NCBI GenBank assembly: GCA_002989075.1
Contig: PSQN01000005.1
Coordinates: 1,439,241-1,503,240, forward strand
Direction of reading: 5' to 3'
DNA from: Arthonia radiata
Lineage: Eukaryota; Ascomycota; Arthoniomycetes; Arthoniales; Arthoniaceae
Length of the DNA stretch: 64,000 nucleotides
The translations under genes and the position numbers were made by a program. This document shows positions 25,019 through 36,129 of this stretch, piece by piece (within the stretch, counting starts at the first letter, position 1; every line of letters starts with the position of its first letter). The notes beneath the pieces are model-generated. The model saw nothing but the letters and a program-made list of their open reading frames with translations. It was not told where the DNA came from and ran no database searches.

Positions 25019-27116
25019 ATGACTGTGAAAAAGGAAGATGGTACCATGTACGGGCACCAAACGTTTTCGCAGCCTGCGCAATGCACACCTGAAGGCTGTG
25101 ATACGGCCGAAGATATTTCTATGCAGCACGCCGGAGACCAGGACGTAGAGTACCAGCCGACTAGTGATGAAAGCGATCTCGATGTGGAATTGCCGGAAGA
25201 CTGCGATTCGCAAGTCGATATAAGTGATCTCGAGCTACCGCAAACGCCATTATCTTGGAGCAGCAGCCATGGCCAATCGAGCAGAAGGCCGGGTGATGGA
25301 GCAGCTCCTCCTCAGAAGATCATCCTGACTTGCGAGAAGTGTGATGAAGACGATCCAACACTGCTGACGAATGATGCGGGCAGAAAAGTCACTCATTGCC
25401 TCAAGCACAGGTAAAGTGAAAGCTGGCTTCCGCCGTGGTTTAAGACATCGATGGGACTGACGTTCCTCACAGAGTGTGGTACGCTATGCGCGGGCGATGG
25501 CAGGCGTGGAAAAAGGCTGATCGTAGTAAGCGCTTGTCTGCCCCCCAGCTGAAGACTCTGAACATCAATGTGTGCCTCGACATGGTCCGTAAATGGAAGG
25601 CAGCTCACAGACACGTCCAACCGTCACCGTTGACAACCGAGAAAGAGGAAGACAGTAAGTGGGTTGATCGTCTGCCAGGCGGCGATACAATTGACACATT
25701 CAAACAGTTCGAGCCTTCATCGAGGACTGGTGGCCCCCTTGGATGTTCGACATGTCATGCAAGTCTGCCATCATCAACGAGGAGGCCAGATTCACGTCTA
25801 AGAAAGACAATAGCCAGTTGTGGAAAGATCCCACTGACACCTCCGTCTTGATACATTTGCATCCAGGTCCTGCAAAAGACAATACATGCAGCACCTGTCA
25901 AGTAGCTCGTGCCAACTATCACTACGCCGACCCTGACAACGAGGGCGAAGCGTTCGAAGTGTGTCTTTACGACCGAGCAGTGGGGTCTTTGAGGGGCGAC
26001 AAACACGTGCGCTCGATGTCGTCGGATAAGTGCAGGGAGAGACTGATCGCGTTCTACGCTCAGTGGGAGAGTGCGATGGTGCAGACAGGACATCCAGTCC
26101 CAAAGGCGGTCCGCGACGCGTACAAGGCGTGGCCTGCCGAGTTTCTGCGGACCGAAGTTTCGTCAACGCGCACAAGCTTCTTTGGAACGGCTCATCGTAT
26201 GCCAACCGCGCGGAGGAGGAAGCCTGAGGAGAAAAGCCAAGTTGATGACGCTCCGATGCCAAAGCGGAAGGGCGTCTCGGTTTCTGGGAAGGCGGTAAGC
26301 AACGTTGGGCTGTCCAACAAGCCGATCCCAACAGAGAAGCCCGGTGATGAGTAAGTCAGGAACGGGTGATTGTCCGTGCTTTGAAGTAGTGCTCTTCAAG
26401 ACGCCATAAACTACAGCTAACACATCAGCAGCTTCCAAATCATCGACTCACCCTACTCAAGGCTTCTTGTTCGCCACGGCCAAGTCAATGCGATGAAGTC
26501 TCCAACACCGAAACGAGTGGCTTCCCCCTCTCCAGTCAACCAACCAAAGCGTGTAAAGCTTGAGGAGCAAGCAAAGCGCCCGAAGCTCAAGAAGCCACAA
26601 GACCAACCTCAGACGCCTACACAACCGTCTCGACAGCGCGGGATGCTCAAAGACCCGCAGCGCCGCCCAAAGATTCAGCAGATGCCACAGCCTCAATGCG
26701 TGGATTTGACCACTGACGATGGTCCGGCTCTCGAGCAGACACTGCCAGTTCCGCAGGCTGAGTCTGTATCGGCGATTCGTGGGCTAAATGCACCAGAACA
26801 GCGCCCGCCTTTTGAACGCCTCCTCGCAAACATCGAGCGACTCAATTCTGAAACCAAGGAGGAGAACTCGAACGAGCAGCAGACGCAGCAGCAGCAACCA
26901 CAACATCTCTCACGTCCCGATCGCATCGCGCACAACGTCGAGCGTCTCCACCAAGCCTTTGCTATTCTAAAGCTAGACTGCACCTCTGCCACCGCTGACA
27001 AAATACTGAACTTCGTCTCAGCAGACCTGTTGGACGCTCTCACCTCAGACGATGTGGTGGCGTTAGCGGGTGATATCGAGGATTTGGTGCAGAAATCGAA
27101 GCGGTGGGGGCGTTAA
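25019..27116 (+). CDS. Novel two-zinc-module family, copy A
   Basis: Exons 25019-25410, 25473-25654, 25708-26350 and 26429-27116 give 634 residues. I do not recognise the family. After an acidic N-terminus comes module 1: Cys105, Cys108, Cys127 and His130 (C-X2-C-X18-C-X2-H) followed by Arg, whose codon is split by intron 1. A Trp-rich helical segment follows (WYAMRGRWQAWKK, then VRKWKAAHRH and PSPLTTEKEED). Module 2 is Cys252, Cys255, Cys277 and Asp280 (C-X2-C-X21-C-X2-D) then Arg, with the internal motif RANYHYADP. A long basic, Pro/Gln-rich linker contains CVDLTTDDG, which resembles a SUMO-interaction motif. The helical C-terminus ends LLDALTSDDVVALAGDIEDL. Intron 3 ends in CAGCAG, so two acceptors three bases apart are possible. 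It lies on the opposite strand and about 15 kb from copies B-F. A nuclear role is a guess. Confidence 0.8.
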
Positions 27117-28261
27117 GGCTTCCCGTGACGGGTTGAATTGATCGCGCTCAGTAGCAGAGCATCAAGTGCTGACATCTTTCGGGTCATCAGTCTCTCTTCA
27201 TCACTCTTTTGTCTTCGGTGTATGAGTATTGGTACCGCTGCTGTACTCGGACTCCAAAAAGTGACGAAACGCTGATACGATGAACTTCATTGGTATCAAA
27301 CATCTGTGACATGTGGGATGGCCTGGCTTTCAGAAGACATTGAGGCTTGAGACTAGCATTTCATGCATCCACGGCGATTCCACGCAGGCAGCTACAGATG
27401 GTCTTGCTGCGAAGACCTGTAATAAGACGTCGTCGCCGATTTAATCCTCCTCGTCAGCTCAAGCGGACAGCTAATGCTGACGGTGTTCATATTCATCCCC
27501 TACAGCGCCTAGCTCTGGGATTCGCATACCTGGTTCATGGTTGACTGTAGCCTCCCTGCTACGGCCGTATTGGTCTCAAAGTTTTGTTTCCCGGCTGTCG
27601 GTACGATGATCCAGCCTCATCACCGCTTCGCCTCCATCGTCTGGCCCGGTCCTCAAATCGGGCCACTGCATCTAGAAAAGCAGTGCATGTGATCATCACC
27701 ACTGTGGAGGATGTGCTTCGAAACCCAAAATCGGCTTTGTTGTTATTAGCGAGGCAGGTAGTTTACTTCTTCACATTGAATGTCTGACCTGGTACTCGCT
27801 TACAAGGACCACCAGATGGAGAGAGTCTTGGATTATTTGCTGTTCATCATTGGCAGGACTGCCCCTCGGTGATCAACCAGTGGTCGGTGATGTGATACTG
27901 TTTCATCATTACCTCCGCGCATCCCATGCGCGGTTGGGTACGCGAAACGAATTACCAGAATGGACAAACCCGGTCTTCTACCTCTTCACCACCGTCAGGG
28001 CTGCAAGAATAAGTATTGGTCTCAGTGGTTGTCTGCTCCTTCGCTCTTGCTTCATCCTCATCTTCCATTTACCTTTGGATCAAAACGTCTTCAACATCAC
28101 GTAGGTCGACTCTCACCACTCCACAGCGACCATTGACTGACACATGCAGCACTCACCGCGAACCTAAAGTAGAACGGACAACACAGGGTATGCTCTGCTT
28201 GCCATACTCCATGTTCACAGTTTCCTCACCGACTAACACCACCAGTCCCCCAAATACAACA
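27117..28261. other. Intergenic region
   Basis: 1.1 kb between copy A and the small secreted protein. Several frames under 90 codons occur but none has a recognisable domain or signal peptide with supporting splice structure. I see no repeat here. Confidence 0.4.
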
Positions 28262-28819
28262 ATGATTCCCACCAACGTCCTCGCCACTCTGGCCGCCACC
28301 CTCGTCGGCATGGCCGCCGCCGCTCCTACCAACAACACCCTCATCGGCCCGCTCGCCAAGCGCCAGTCCGACCCTACCTTCTACGGCCTCTTTCGCCTCT
28401 GGACCGGCACCGACTGCAACACCCTCGGCTCGCCCTGGTTCATCCAGCCGCCGCCTCAGGTTCCTGGGACTTGCTATATCGTCGGTGAGTTCGTTTCTCT
28501 CGTGGCTCATGCACGAGCGTGTGTGTTGTGGTGCCTTGACTGACGGGCTCGTGGATCCCACCGCCGACGGCGAGATCCCGATGTCGTCCAGCGCGGGCGA
28601 CACAATTGCTCAGTCGAGCGGCCACTCACTGAGCGTGTACGAGGATAGCAATTGCCAATTCTTGATGTGGACGTGAGTTCCTGTCCCTCCATGGATGCTG
28701 TGAGATGAAATGGAGTACCGTTCATGCTGATACGTCGCAGAGATAACGGCGACGCTCAGTGCTACAAGACTGGTACTGCGGGCGAGGGCGCGCTCTCGTA
28801 CCGCGTCAATGGGCCGTGA
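28262..28819 (+). CDS. Small secreted cysteine-containing protein
   Basis: Proposed exons 28262-28484, 28543-28672 and 28741-28819, 143 residues. MIPTNVLATLAATLVGMAA is a signal peptide, and LAKRQ suggests a Kex2-type cleavage site. The mature part has four cysteines (DCNTLG, GTCYIV, NCQFL, QCYKTG), enough for two disulfides. It matches the general profile of fungal small secreted proteins or effectors; I cannot name a family. The odd point is intron 1. It has a good GTGAGT donor, and the only frame that continues into the clearly coding second exon (VDPTADGEIPMSSSAGD) begins after a TG, not an AG, since no AG lies in the right phase. Either the acceptor is non-canonical, or the site is mutated, or my join is wrong. 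Intron 2 is canonical (GTGAGT, CAG). Confidence 0.6.
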
Positions 28820-29165
28820 GCGCTTTGAGCTTGTCATCGCTGCTTGATGACAAGCAGTCGGCGCCGTCGGCGTTGCATGCTGTGGTAGCGACGCAGATGG
28901 CGGAAGATATGAGCCAGAGTGTTTGGATAGATCGCTGCCCGTTGGGCGTCCGCTCTTTGGCTGGTTGCATACTCTGAGATGCGATGACATGTAGCGATGG
29001 CGTTGGGGTGGGCCAGATTGCTTGGTGAATGAATGGCTGCTACAGCCTTAGAAACACAAATGTGCTCCGTCTGTTAACATCCAGTAATATTCCGTTCAGC
29101 AAGCTGAGAATGCTGTGTGGATCACACAAGTGCACTTGAAGCTTACCATCTACCATCGCTTGGTC
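28820..29165. other. Intergenic region
   Basis: About 350 bases between convergent 3' ends of the small secreted protein and the short-chain dehydrogenase. Nothing recognisable. Confidence 0.4.
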
Positions 29166-30047
29166 TCACGGCGGCACCTCACTCCCCGCCCAATCCCAAC
29201 ATCGCCCCCTTCCCTCTTCGCCCTTGTCCCTCACCACATCCACAAGCCTCTCGGCCGCGTAATCAGCACTAAACAGCTTCTCTTTCTTCACATTACCCCA
29301 GAACTCCTTACTCAGCCCCGTCTTGACTGTCCCCGGGTGCAAACTCATCGCCACCGCTTTCTCGCCCGCACTCGTTTTCAAATAATTATCAAAAGTTTTC
29401 GTCAACTGATTGACGCCCGCTTTACTAGCCCTGTAGCTATACCAGCCACCCAAGCTATTATCGGATATCGATCCCACCCGCGCGGACATGTTCGCCCACG
29501 TCGCGCGATCCGCTGGTATCACACCACCCGTCTGCTCTTCGCTGAGGTTTATATTCGTGGACTTGCGCGGCAGGAACGGCGAGAAGTGCTTCAGCACCAG
29601 CATCGGGCCGATCAAATTGGTGTCGAATTGCGCGCGTATGTCTTCTTCCTGCAACTGCGCAGGACTCTTCTCAGGCCGCAGTATGCCGGGTATGCAAAAC
29701 GCGAGGTGTAACCAGCTTGGATCTTCCTTGCTGCTTACGAACTTGTTCTCGCAGTCTTCGGCAGCGGCGCGGATGCTGTCTCCGTTTGTAACGTCGAGAT
29801 TTAGGACTGTGAGGCGCGACTCGCTGTCACGCGGTGCTTCGGCGTGGAGGGACGTGGAGGGTTGCATACAGTCGGCTTCGTCTTGGGAGGGAGGTGCCGG
29901 ATCGGCGCGGAGAATTGCGTCTTGGAGCTCGGAGGTTGATGTGCGTGTTGTAGCGACGACAGGAAGAGTAGTCTGGCGGAGGAGACGGCGCGTTAAGGTC
30001 AGGCCTATGCCGCGTGAGGAGGGGGTTATGAAGAGCCATGGGGGCAT
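29166..30047 (-). CDS. Short-chain dehydrogenase/reductase (SDR)
   Basis: Single exon, 293 residues. The start MPPWLFITPSSRGIG was chosen because it places the nucleotide-binding beta strand at the N-terminus, as is usual; the frame is open upstream. SSRGIGLTL stands for the glycine-rich cofactor loop, LNLDVTNGDS for the strand 3 Asp region, and YSYRASKAGV supplies the catalytic Tyr and Lys. LHPGTVKTGLS is the usual post-catalytic loop. This matches the atypical fungal SDR group related to CsgA-like C-factor proteins. Substrate unknown; cytosolic or mitochondrial location cannot be decided. Confidence 0.88.
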   Translation of the reverse strand: MPPWLFITPSSRGIGLTLTRRLLRQTTLPVVATTRTSTSELQDAILRADPAPPSQDEADCMQPSTSLHAEAPRDSESRLTVLNLDVTNGDSIRAAAEDCENKFVSSKEDPSWLHLAFCIPGILRPEKSPAQLQEEDIRAQFDTNLIGPMLVLKHFSPFLPRKSTNINLSEEQTGGVIPADRATWANMSARVGSISDNSLGGWYSYRASKAGVNQLTKTFDNYLKTSAGEKAVAMSLHPGTVKTGLSKEFWGNVKKEKLFSADYAAERLVDVVRDKGEEGRGRCWDWAGSEVPP

Positions 30048-30864
30048 GGTTGTGAAGTCAGCTTGGAGGATGGTGGGCGGAGGTGATGCTGCGGCCGGAG
30101 CAAATACGTTATAGTCAACAGATATAGAAATAGAGGTTCTCAATCAAGTCAGCTGCTTCATGGCGAGCCCGAAAACATGAGGGTTTCATCGTCGTCATTG
30201 TCGTTCCAGATTATGATATCTCGGCGTTAGAAACTCCGCTCGGAGATTATGCTAGCGTACCGCATTTTGGGATGGAGTATTGAAAGAGAATCTTCAACAG
30301 CAGCAACCCGTGCACCAATTTTGCTAATTCTACGTGAGAACATCGCCAAGGTCAACTTTTCGATGCGAACTCGAAGCTACTACTTGCGTCTTCATAAGGT
30401 GGCTGACGAAGGAATGGCGGACAATTTGTCTTCTGCACACTAAGAGCTACGCTAGTACTACTAGCGTACCGGAGCACGTCTTGCTTGGAAGATGTGATAA
30501 ACCAAACACGACAATACATGAACAGAAACCAGATAATGCTTCGATTGATTGTTAAGCCGGTCCTATGATTTCATTGTCTTCTTTACCGCTCAGTCTGTGT
30601 GTGGGCTGTCATCCAGTAGCAAGCGCGGGATGCAGACCCAACACGTTCGACGCCTCGCGGGTATACTCTATATGTATACCTGTACCGGCGTTATCCACGC
30701 GTCGCTGTGATCATGCAGACGCCTTGCAAATGCTGTGTCGTAGCACCTCAAGTCCTTCGGCTTTATCATTGCTGTAATCTTCTCATGTGGGCAGATTGAC
30801 TTAGGAGACGAACAATGACTGCGACTTTGTTCTCCTGAGTTCGCTCTGGTAGACGAAGAAGGAG
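30048..30864. other. Divergent intergenic region
   Basis: About 800 bases between the starts of the SDR gene (minus) and the HeLo-like gene (plus), presumably both promoters. ORFs are under 75 codons and unconvincing. Confidence 0.4.
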
Positions 30865-32278
30865 ATGGACCCTATAAGCATCATCGGCACCGCCATGACC
30901 TTAGCAACGACACTGGGCGGCGTTGCTTCCAAAGCCCGCCCCATCGGCTCAAAATATCGACATGCTCAGCTTTCTTTCAAGATGCTGGCCAGCGAGCTAT
31001 CCACCGTCAAATCGTGCATGGATCGAATTTCCCAATGGGATGCCGGCAGTTGCTCAGATGAGCTGCTTTGCGACGCACAAGCTGCTGTTGACGCCTTGAC
31101 CACGGCAGTGCTGGTACTGGATGGGAAGCTCAACGACCTGAGGCACGATGATGTCGGCATGCTGACAAGAAGGGGTCGCGCGGACCTAGTTTGGAACGAA
31201 GGGAACCTGAAAGACTGTCGAGATATGTTTAGCGCTCAGGCGGTTCTGTTGAATCTGCTTTTGCATTTCTATGATATGTAGGTTGCGTTTTCGGGCCAAT
31301 CTGAAACACTGGCGACTGACGGCTCTTGCGCATAGCAACTCGAAGTCACAGCAACGTAAGGAGCTGCAACAGGACGACACCAGACAAGCATTTCTGGCTG
31401 CTTCCGACGCTGCCTCCTCACTTGGTTGTGCCAATGACTTGGCTCACTCTGCTGCCACGTTTGCTTCGTCTCCGGGCACAGGCGCTCAAAACCGCGAACT
31501 CGACTTTAATGCAGAGCTCTTGGCCTCACAGTCTACCGAAAGGCGCTTGGATCAAGGACTCATGGGCCATCGTCCTCCATGGAAACGCGATCTGCATTGG
31601 ACCAGTGAAGCACTCACAATACGATCCACGCCAAAAATCCTACGTGGTGGGTTCAAGTGAGCCTCGGCGACATGGTCAAAGACTTTCCAATTGACTGGCA
31701 AACGATACGTTCCGACGTGGTAAGCATTTGTTGCTAGTCCATACTGAATTGATGGGTGGGCATGACCTCAATAGGATCTCTTGACATCTCTGCAGTCAGC
31801 TCACCGCTCGCGCCGGTACTTCGGCAGATCTTGGCCTTGGGCCATCGAAGAAGTTCGTTTAATGAGATTGCGGATCCGTCACGCGTGCGGTATCAGAGTG
31901 TTCGAGAAGGACGTGTTCGACGACCCAGAGTTCAGTCTGCAGGCTGCAAGCGTCGGCGCGACCGCAGATCGATTCTTAACGCAAGTTCAAATGTCGATTA
32001 ACAGCCCCTTTGAGCAGGACGCTTGCTGTGTTCTGGACATACAAGAGCACACTAATATTATGGGGTCAAAACAATTCGGGCTGGTGTGGGCTATATTTAC
32101 GGTGTCTGGAACCTTGTTCTCCCTATGGAGCGTCCTTTACGGCTGGGAAGAAGCCTCATCCAGGTCGAAGGTCATACACAGTTGCAATCTCGTGTTGGCC
32201 GGTCTTCTTATATTGTATCTGGTTATTGTCATCATCGTAATGATCTTCTCTCGTAGCAAAGAGCAGAAAGTACTATAG
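30865..32278 (+). CDS. HeLo-like N-terminal domain locus with C-terminal membrane helices
   Basis: Exon 1 (30865-31277) begins MDPISIIGTAMTLATTLGGV and matches the N-terminal HeLo-like helical domain of fungal STAND and cell-death-type proteins. It splices (GTAGGT, TAG) to 31336, whose frame runs on through a Ser/Ala-rich part to 31660. Further on, a frame reading WVQVSLGDMVKDFPIDWQ splices with GTAAGC/TAG to an exon ending at 32278. That exon has FEKDVFDDPEFSLQ, INSPFEQDACCVLDIQEH and two hydrophobic helices, FGLVWAIFTVSGTLFSLWSV and VLAGLLILYLVIVIIVMIF. The link between the two halves (about 31500-31670) is not resolved in one frame. They may be one gene with an intron I cannot place, two genes, or a decayed locus. 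Function is not claimed beyond family resemblance. Confidence 0.5.
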
Positions 32279-32769
32279 GTTTCTGAGTCCCAGGACATGA
32301 TGGCGCCTCTCATCTTTTTACGCGTCAAATAGAGAGTCAGTAGTAAACCCGAATCCATTCACTCCACCACGTCCACCAACTCTTCCTCTGGCACTCGCGT
32401 TGCTTTCGCATACTCTCTTTCTGGGTTTGCAGCAGCATCATATCTGGAGATGTGCATGCGCGACCAAAAGCTCGCCTTGGCCACAGTCCCAGATTCGCAG
32501 CGCTTCTGCATCTGCATTTGCAAAGCCAGTACGGATCCTCGCTGGCCTGGCGCAGCGCAGAAATGCCGAGTATCAGACGCATTGCTTGTCGTCATTCCGC
32601 GCTGCGATAGGGCAGATCGCTCTTCTTCTATGGCCAGGCGGTGCCATAGCCGCGTCGCCTGCCAGTGCATCCACCGCACTCGACTTGTTTGACTGAGCTT
32701 CTGTGAATGCTGGTTCACAGCAAGAGTACTCAGCAGTCTCTCAACATGATCGCAGCCGCTCGCACGTGA
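32279..32769. other. Intergenic region
   Basis: About 490 bases between convergent 3' ends. Overlapping short frames on both strands have no recognisable features. Confidence 0.4.
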
Positions 32770-33932
32770 TCAGACGCCCGGCGGGCAATAGTAGTGTGCG
32801 AAACCTCCAGTCGCTGCTGAAATCGCATCGCCGAGGGGCAGCGTCTGAGTGATGTTCGGCATGCTTTGCAACAGATAGTGCAACTCAGCGCCACCGTACG
32901 TGACGTTGACAGGTTCCAGCGTCACCACGACCAAGCCTGTCTCGCACGCTGGTCGCACACCCAACGCGGCGATGGTCGGCTGCTGCTGGATCGAGGCAAC
33001 GATTGGAAAAGTGTTATTGCCCGGTGCGACCAGGACATCATTGAGGACCGCGCGGCCAATGGACGTTTGATTAGGCGCCGCGTAAACGTTGAACGTGATG
33101 TTGCCGACGTCGATGATGGACGTCGATGGATTCGGAATCGTGGTCATGGCATGAAAGTTGTTCTCTTCCGTCGTGATGTCGACGGTGATGTCAGACGTGG
33201 AGATATCCCTAAGGCCGTTCAGACCGGGGACGGTCACGGTCTTGTTGAAGTGGACGTTCGTCGTTGGCAGCGCGCCAAGCTTGAGATCGGGATGGCCCTC
33301 GACAACGATTGAGTAGCTCTCGCTAGCAATCGCGACGCGGGCGTACTCCTCGAAAGCGGGCATGTTAGTCAATTGCACTGGCTGGTCGGTGACGTTTACG
33401 GTCAGCGGCTTCCGTACGTGCACGTCAGGGAACTTGATCGTCGTGAAGGGGCCCAAAGAACTGCCAGCAATACTGAAAGTGGCATTGAAGGTGCTGAGGT
33501 TGGGGCGGAAGCTCGTCTTGGGCGTCAAGGTGCTGTTGATGCCGACGTGGATTGTATTCGGCGTTGGGCTGGACAGCATGACACCGTCAACAGTGGTCTC
33601 TGTGTCATCAATGTCGCCCTGAGCTATGTGTGGGTAACCCACGTAGACGCTGGTATGCTTGATTAGTATTTGCTGGTCGAATACTAGACTATATCGCACG
33701 AAGAAACTTACACAGGCAGGATAACAATGAGTGCGACGGCAGCAATGATGAAAAGGTGCAGCGGCCACCATCTCTTGAAGCTCTGTCCCAATCTGCCCCC
33801 AAATCGGGGCCCGGGCTTGACGAAGAACGGCGCCTTCCTTTGGCTGCCACCACGAGTCTGTTCAACGCTATGAGTATGCATTGATTTTTCGATGGAGGCC
33901 TCGCTGTCCGATGGCCCTGAAAAGCGCGACAT
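32770..33932 (-). CDS. DUF3712 membrane-anchored protein
   Basis: Exons 33932-33712 and 33649-32770 give 366 residues. The 62-base intron has a GTAAGT donor, a TACTAAT branch site and a CAG acceptor. The N-terminal tail of about 50 residues is polar and basic. One membrane helix follows (LHLFIIAAVALIVILPVVVY), then YVGYPHIAQGDI, which begins a large DUF3712 domain of repeated beta-rich, LEA-14-like character with many Thr, Asn and Val residues and several N-glycosylation sites. Topology is type II: small cytosolic tail, large outside domain. Function is unknown; the family is common in fungal membrane and vacuolar proteins. Confidence 0.85.
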
Positions 33933-34677
33933 TGTGTTGGTGGTAATGGATCAATAGCACAGATGGGGAGGACAGGCAACAGCGCAAGAGAAGACTTGCA
34001 GCCGTGGCAGTAAGATATGATTTCGAGAAAGCGCGAACGCCGAAAGAATTACTGACACCAAGCTGAAAAGTACGCGAGGGTGCGACGCAGATCCGAGTCA
34101 AGCCTACCACTGATTATCGTTAATAATACTGTGGGGCGCCACCGGGTTCACCCAAACGTCTCGCCTCATCGCAAGGATGATGTGACATTACGGGGGTTAG
34201 GCAAGTTCAGGCCGAACACTGCTCAAAACAGCACGAGTGGCCGCGTCAGGGTGCAGCGCGTGATGCGCTGCACTCGGCGAACGGCGAATTTTGCCATACG
34301 CGAAGCATTGCGCAAATTGTGTAATGGCGATGATAGGAGACGAGCACGTCGAGGTAGCATGGGGGACTACGGCCGAAGTCTCAAAGGAGTAGCCTCCGCG
34401 ATAATGTCCGAAAGTAGTAGTTGAGGATGCGGAGCGGATTCTCCTTTGTCCACGACAGCCAATCACGTCCGTCACGGCTGTGAGCTAACTCCGAGTCGGC
34501 GTGGTCAGCAATATTGAATACTAGGGCTGACAAGACAAAGAAGTCTGTGCGCGTGATCATTTGAATATCACTACTCTAACTTTTGTATCGCTAATAGTAA
34601 TTGTCTATGTTCGTAAGCCATCATGAAGTGAGCCTGCTCACGAATTCGCGCGCTCTCCAATTGTCCGTCAATCTAAC
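33933..34677. other. Intergenic region
   Basis: Promoter of the DUF3712 gene and 3' flank of the peroxidase. Frames up to 114 codons are present (for example 34080-34424 plus), but they have no splice support or family match and overlap antisense frames, so I leave them out. Confidence 0.35.
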
Positions 34678-36129
34678 CTACGACGCGTGGTCGCACAAAG
34701 GCGTCGTGGGGGTGTCTTTGAAGTACGTCTTGTAGTACACATTGTTGCCAATATTCTGCTGCACACTGGGAGGTGGGTTCTGCGGACCGCCCTCCTGGTC
34801 TGAGTTCGGATATAAGCTGAAGTTCGGGCTGACGGTGCCACGCGGGCAGCCTAAGATGGAGTCCTCGCCGATGAAAGGTGCAAGCTTGTCCACAGCCCAG
34901 GTGACCGCACTCTCAACGTTGTCCTCAGAACCGATAAGAATCTGCGGCACGATGCTGTTGAAGCCTTGGTAAAAGTCGCAAAGAATAGTCATGGGGTTGA
35001 AGTTGTCTGTGCCGAGCTGGCCGAAGGGCATGCCGACCGGGTTGCGGAAGTATATATTTGGGCCAAACCCGTCGACGAGCGTGGTGACAGCGCCGTATGG
35101 GGTGGCACGGCGGTACCAGTTCTCAGGCCATCGCTCAGGAACATACTCGAACTCGCCGGTATCCTCGTCATACTTGGCGCCGATGATGGAGGAAATGGAT
35201 TCGTAGTTAGGGTCACCGCCCGCGCCGTAAGTGCCGTTCGAAAAGAAGTTGGGGTAGAAGGCGTAGCCGCCGACAGAGACGATAGATGGGAAAGGGAAAT
35301 AGTAAAGGTAAGGGTTGTTTTGTTTGGCGAAGTCTGTCAAGAACATCAGCGGGAGAATACATGAGAAGGAACACTCCAATAGGGCAAGTCTAAGTAAGAG
35401 GAGGCAATAATGATGACATACCCGCTTGAGCACTGTAGTGAGTGCCCATGTTGTAAAGGTCAAACTTCTTGCTGGTGCTGTCCGAGACGATCCCAACGTT
35501 GCGCTTGAAGAGGCGGGAAGAAACGTGATGGTTGTCTCCGCAACCATTGTAGAAGTCCTCACGGTTGGATGAGATGTCAGCCTCGACTGTTGAATGTCTG
35601 TTCAAGCCGCCAGTGTTGCCTGGGTTGGCACCTAAGAGATGGCAAGTCAGCTTACATCGACTGGACGCCTGGAAGTCGTCATACCTAAATACCAAGTTTC
35701 CGTAGCGATATCGCCGTCGGTAAGAATGGCGAAGACGGCGAGCACGGAAGCAAGGTCTGCATCCATGTTGAAGCCACGAGCTGTCGCATCAAGTACTTGA
35801 CCAAAGCTGACGTGACCGTCGTGGGGCAGGTAGCCATAGTTCGCAAGCAGGTTCAGGCCTGGGCATGGACCTCTACTGTCATCAGGTCCGGGCTCCTGAA
35901 ACTCGTAGCCTGGCTCGGGTCGGAGGTTTTCAGGGTCGACTGATGTCGCGACGGAGCCTACGAGGCCTTGGATGGTGTCTGTAAGACTGCCAACGGCGCC
36001 AACCAGGGGACTCAGTGTCCCCACACTGTCGAGGGGGCTGCTCTGACGTTCCTCGACTTTGGGAGCAAAGCCGGGATAAGCAGAAGCAGAAGCGGCGAGC
36101 GAGAGGGCTGCGATCTTGGAGATACCCAT
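34678..36129 (-). CDS. Chloroperoxidase-like heme-thiolate peroxidase
   Basis: Exons 36129-35685, 35631-35422 and 35333-34678 give 436 residues; introns are canonical (GTATGA/TAG, GTATGT/CAG). MGISKIAALSLAASASAYPG is a signal peptide. The heme-ligand motif is RGPCPGLNLLANYGYLPHDG, with Cys89 in a Pro-Cys-Pro context. EADISSNREDFYNGCGDNHH corresponds to the distal region, with the metal-site and acid-base residues. Such enzymes (chloroperoxidase, aromatic and unspecific peroxygenases, sterigmatocystin StcC-like proteins) use hydrogen peroxide for halogenation or oxygen transfer. The length is above short peroxygenases and fits the long secreted group. Which reaction it performs cannot be told. 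Confidence 0.9.
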
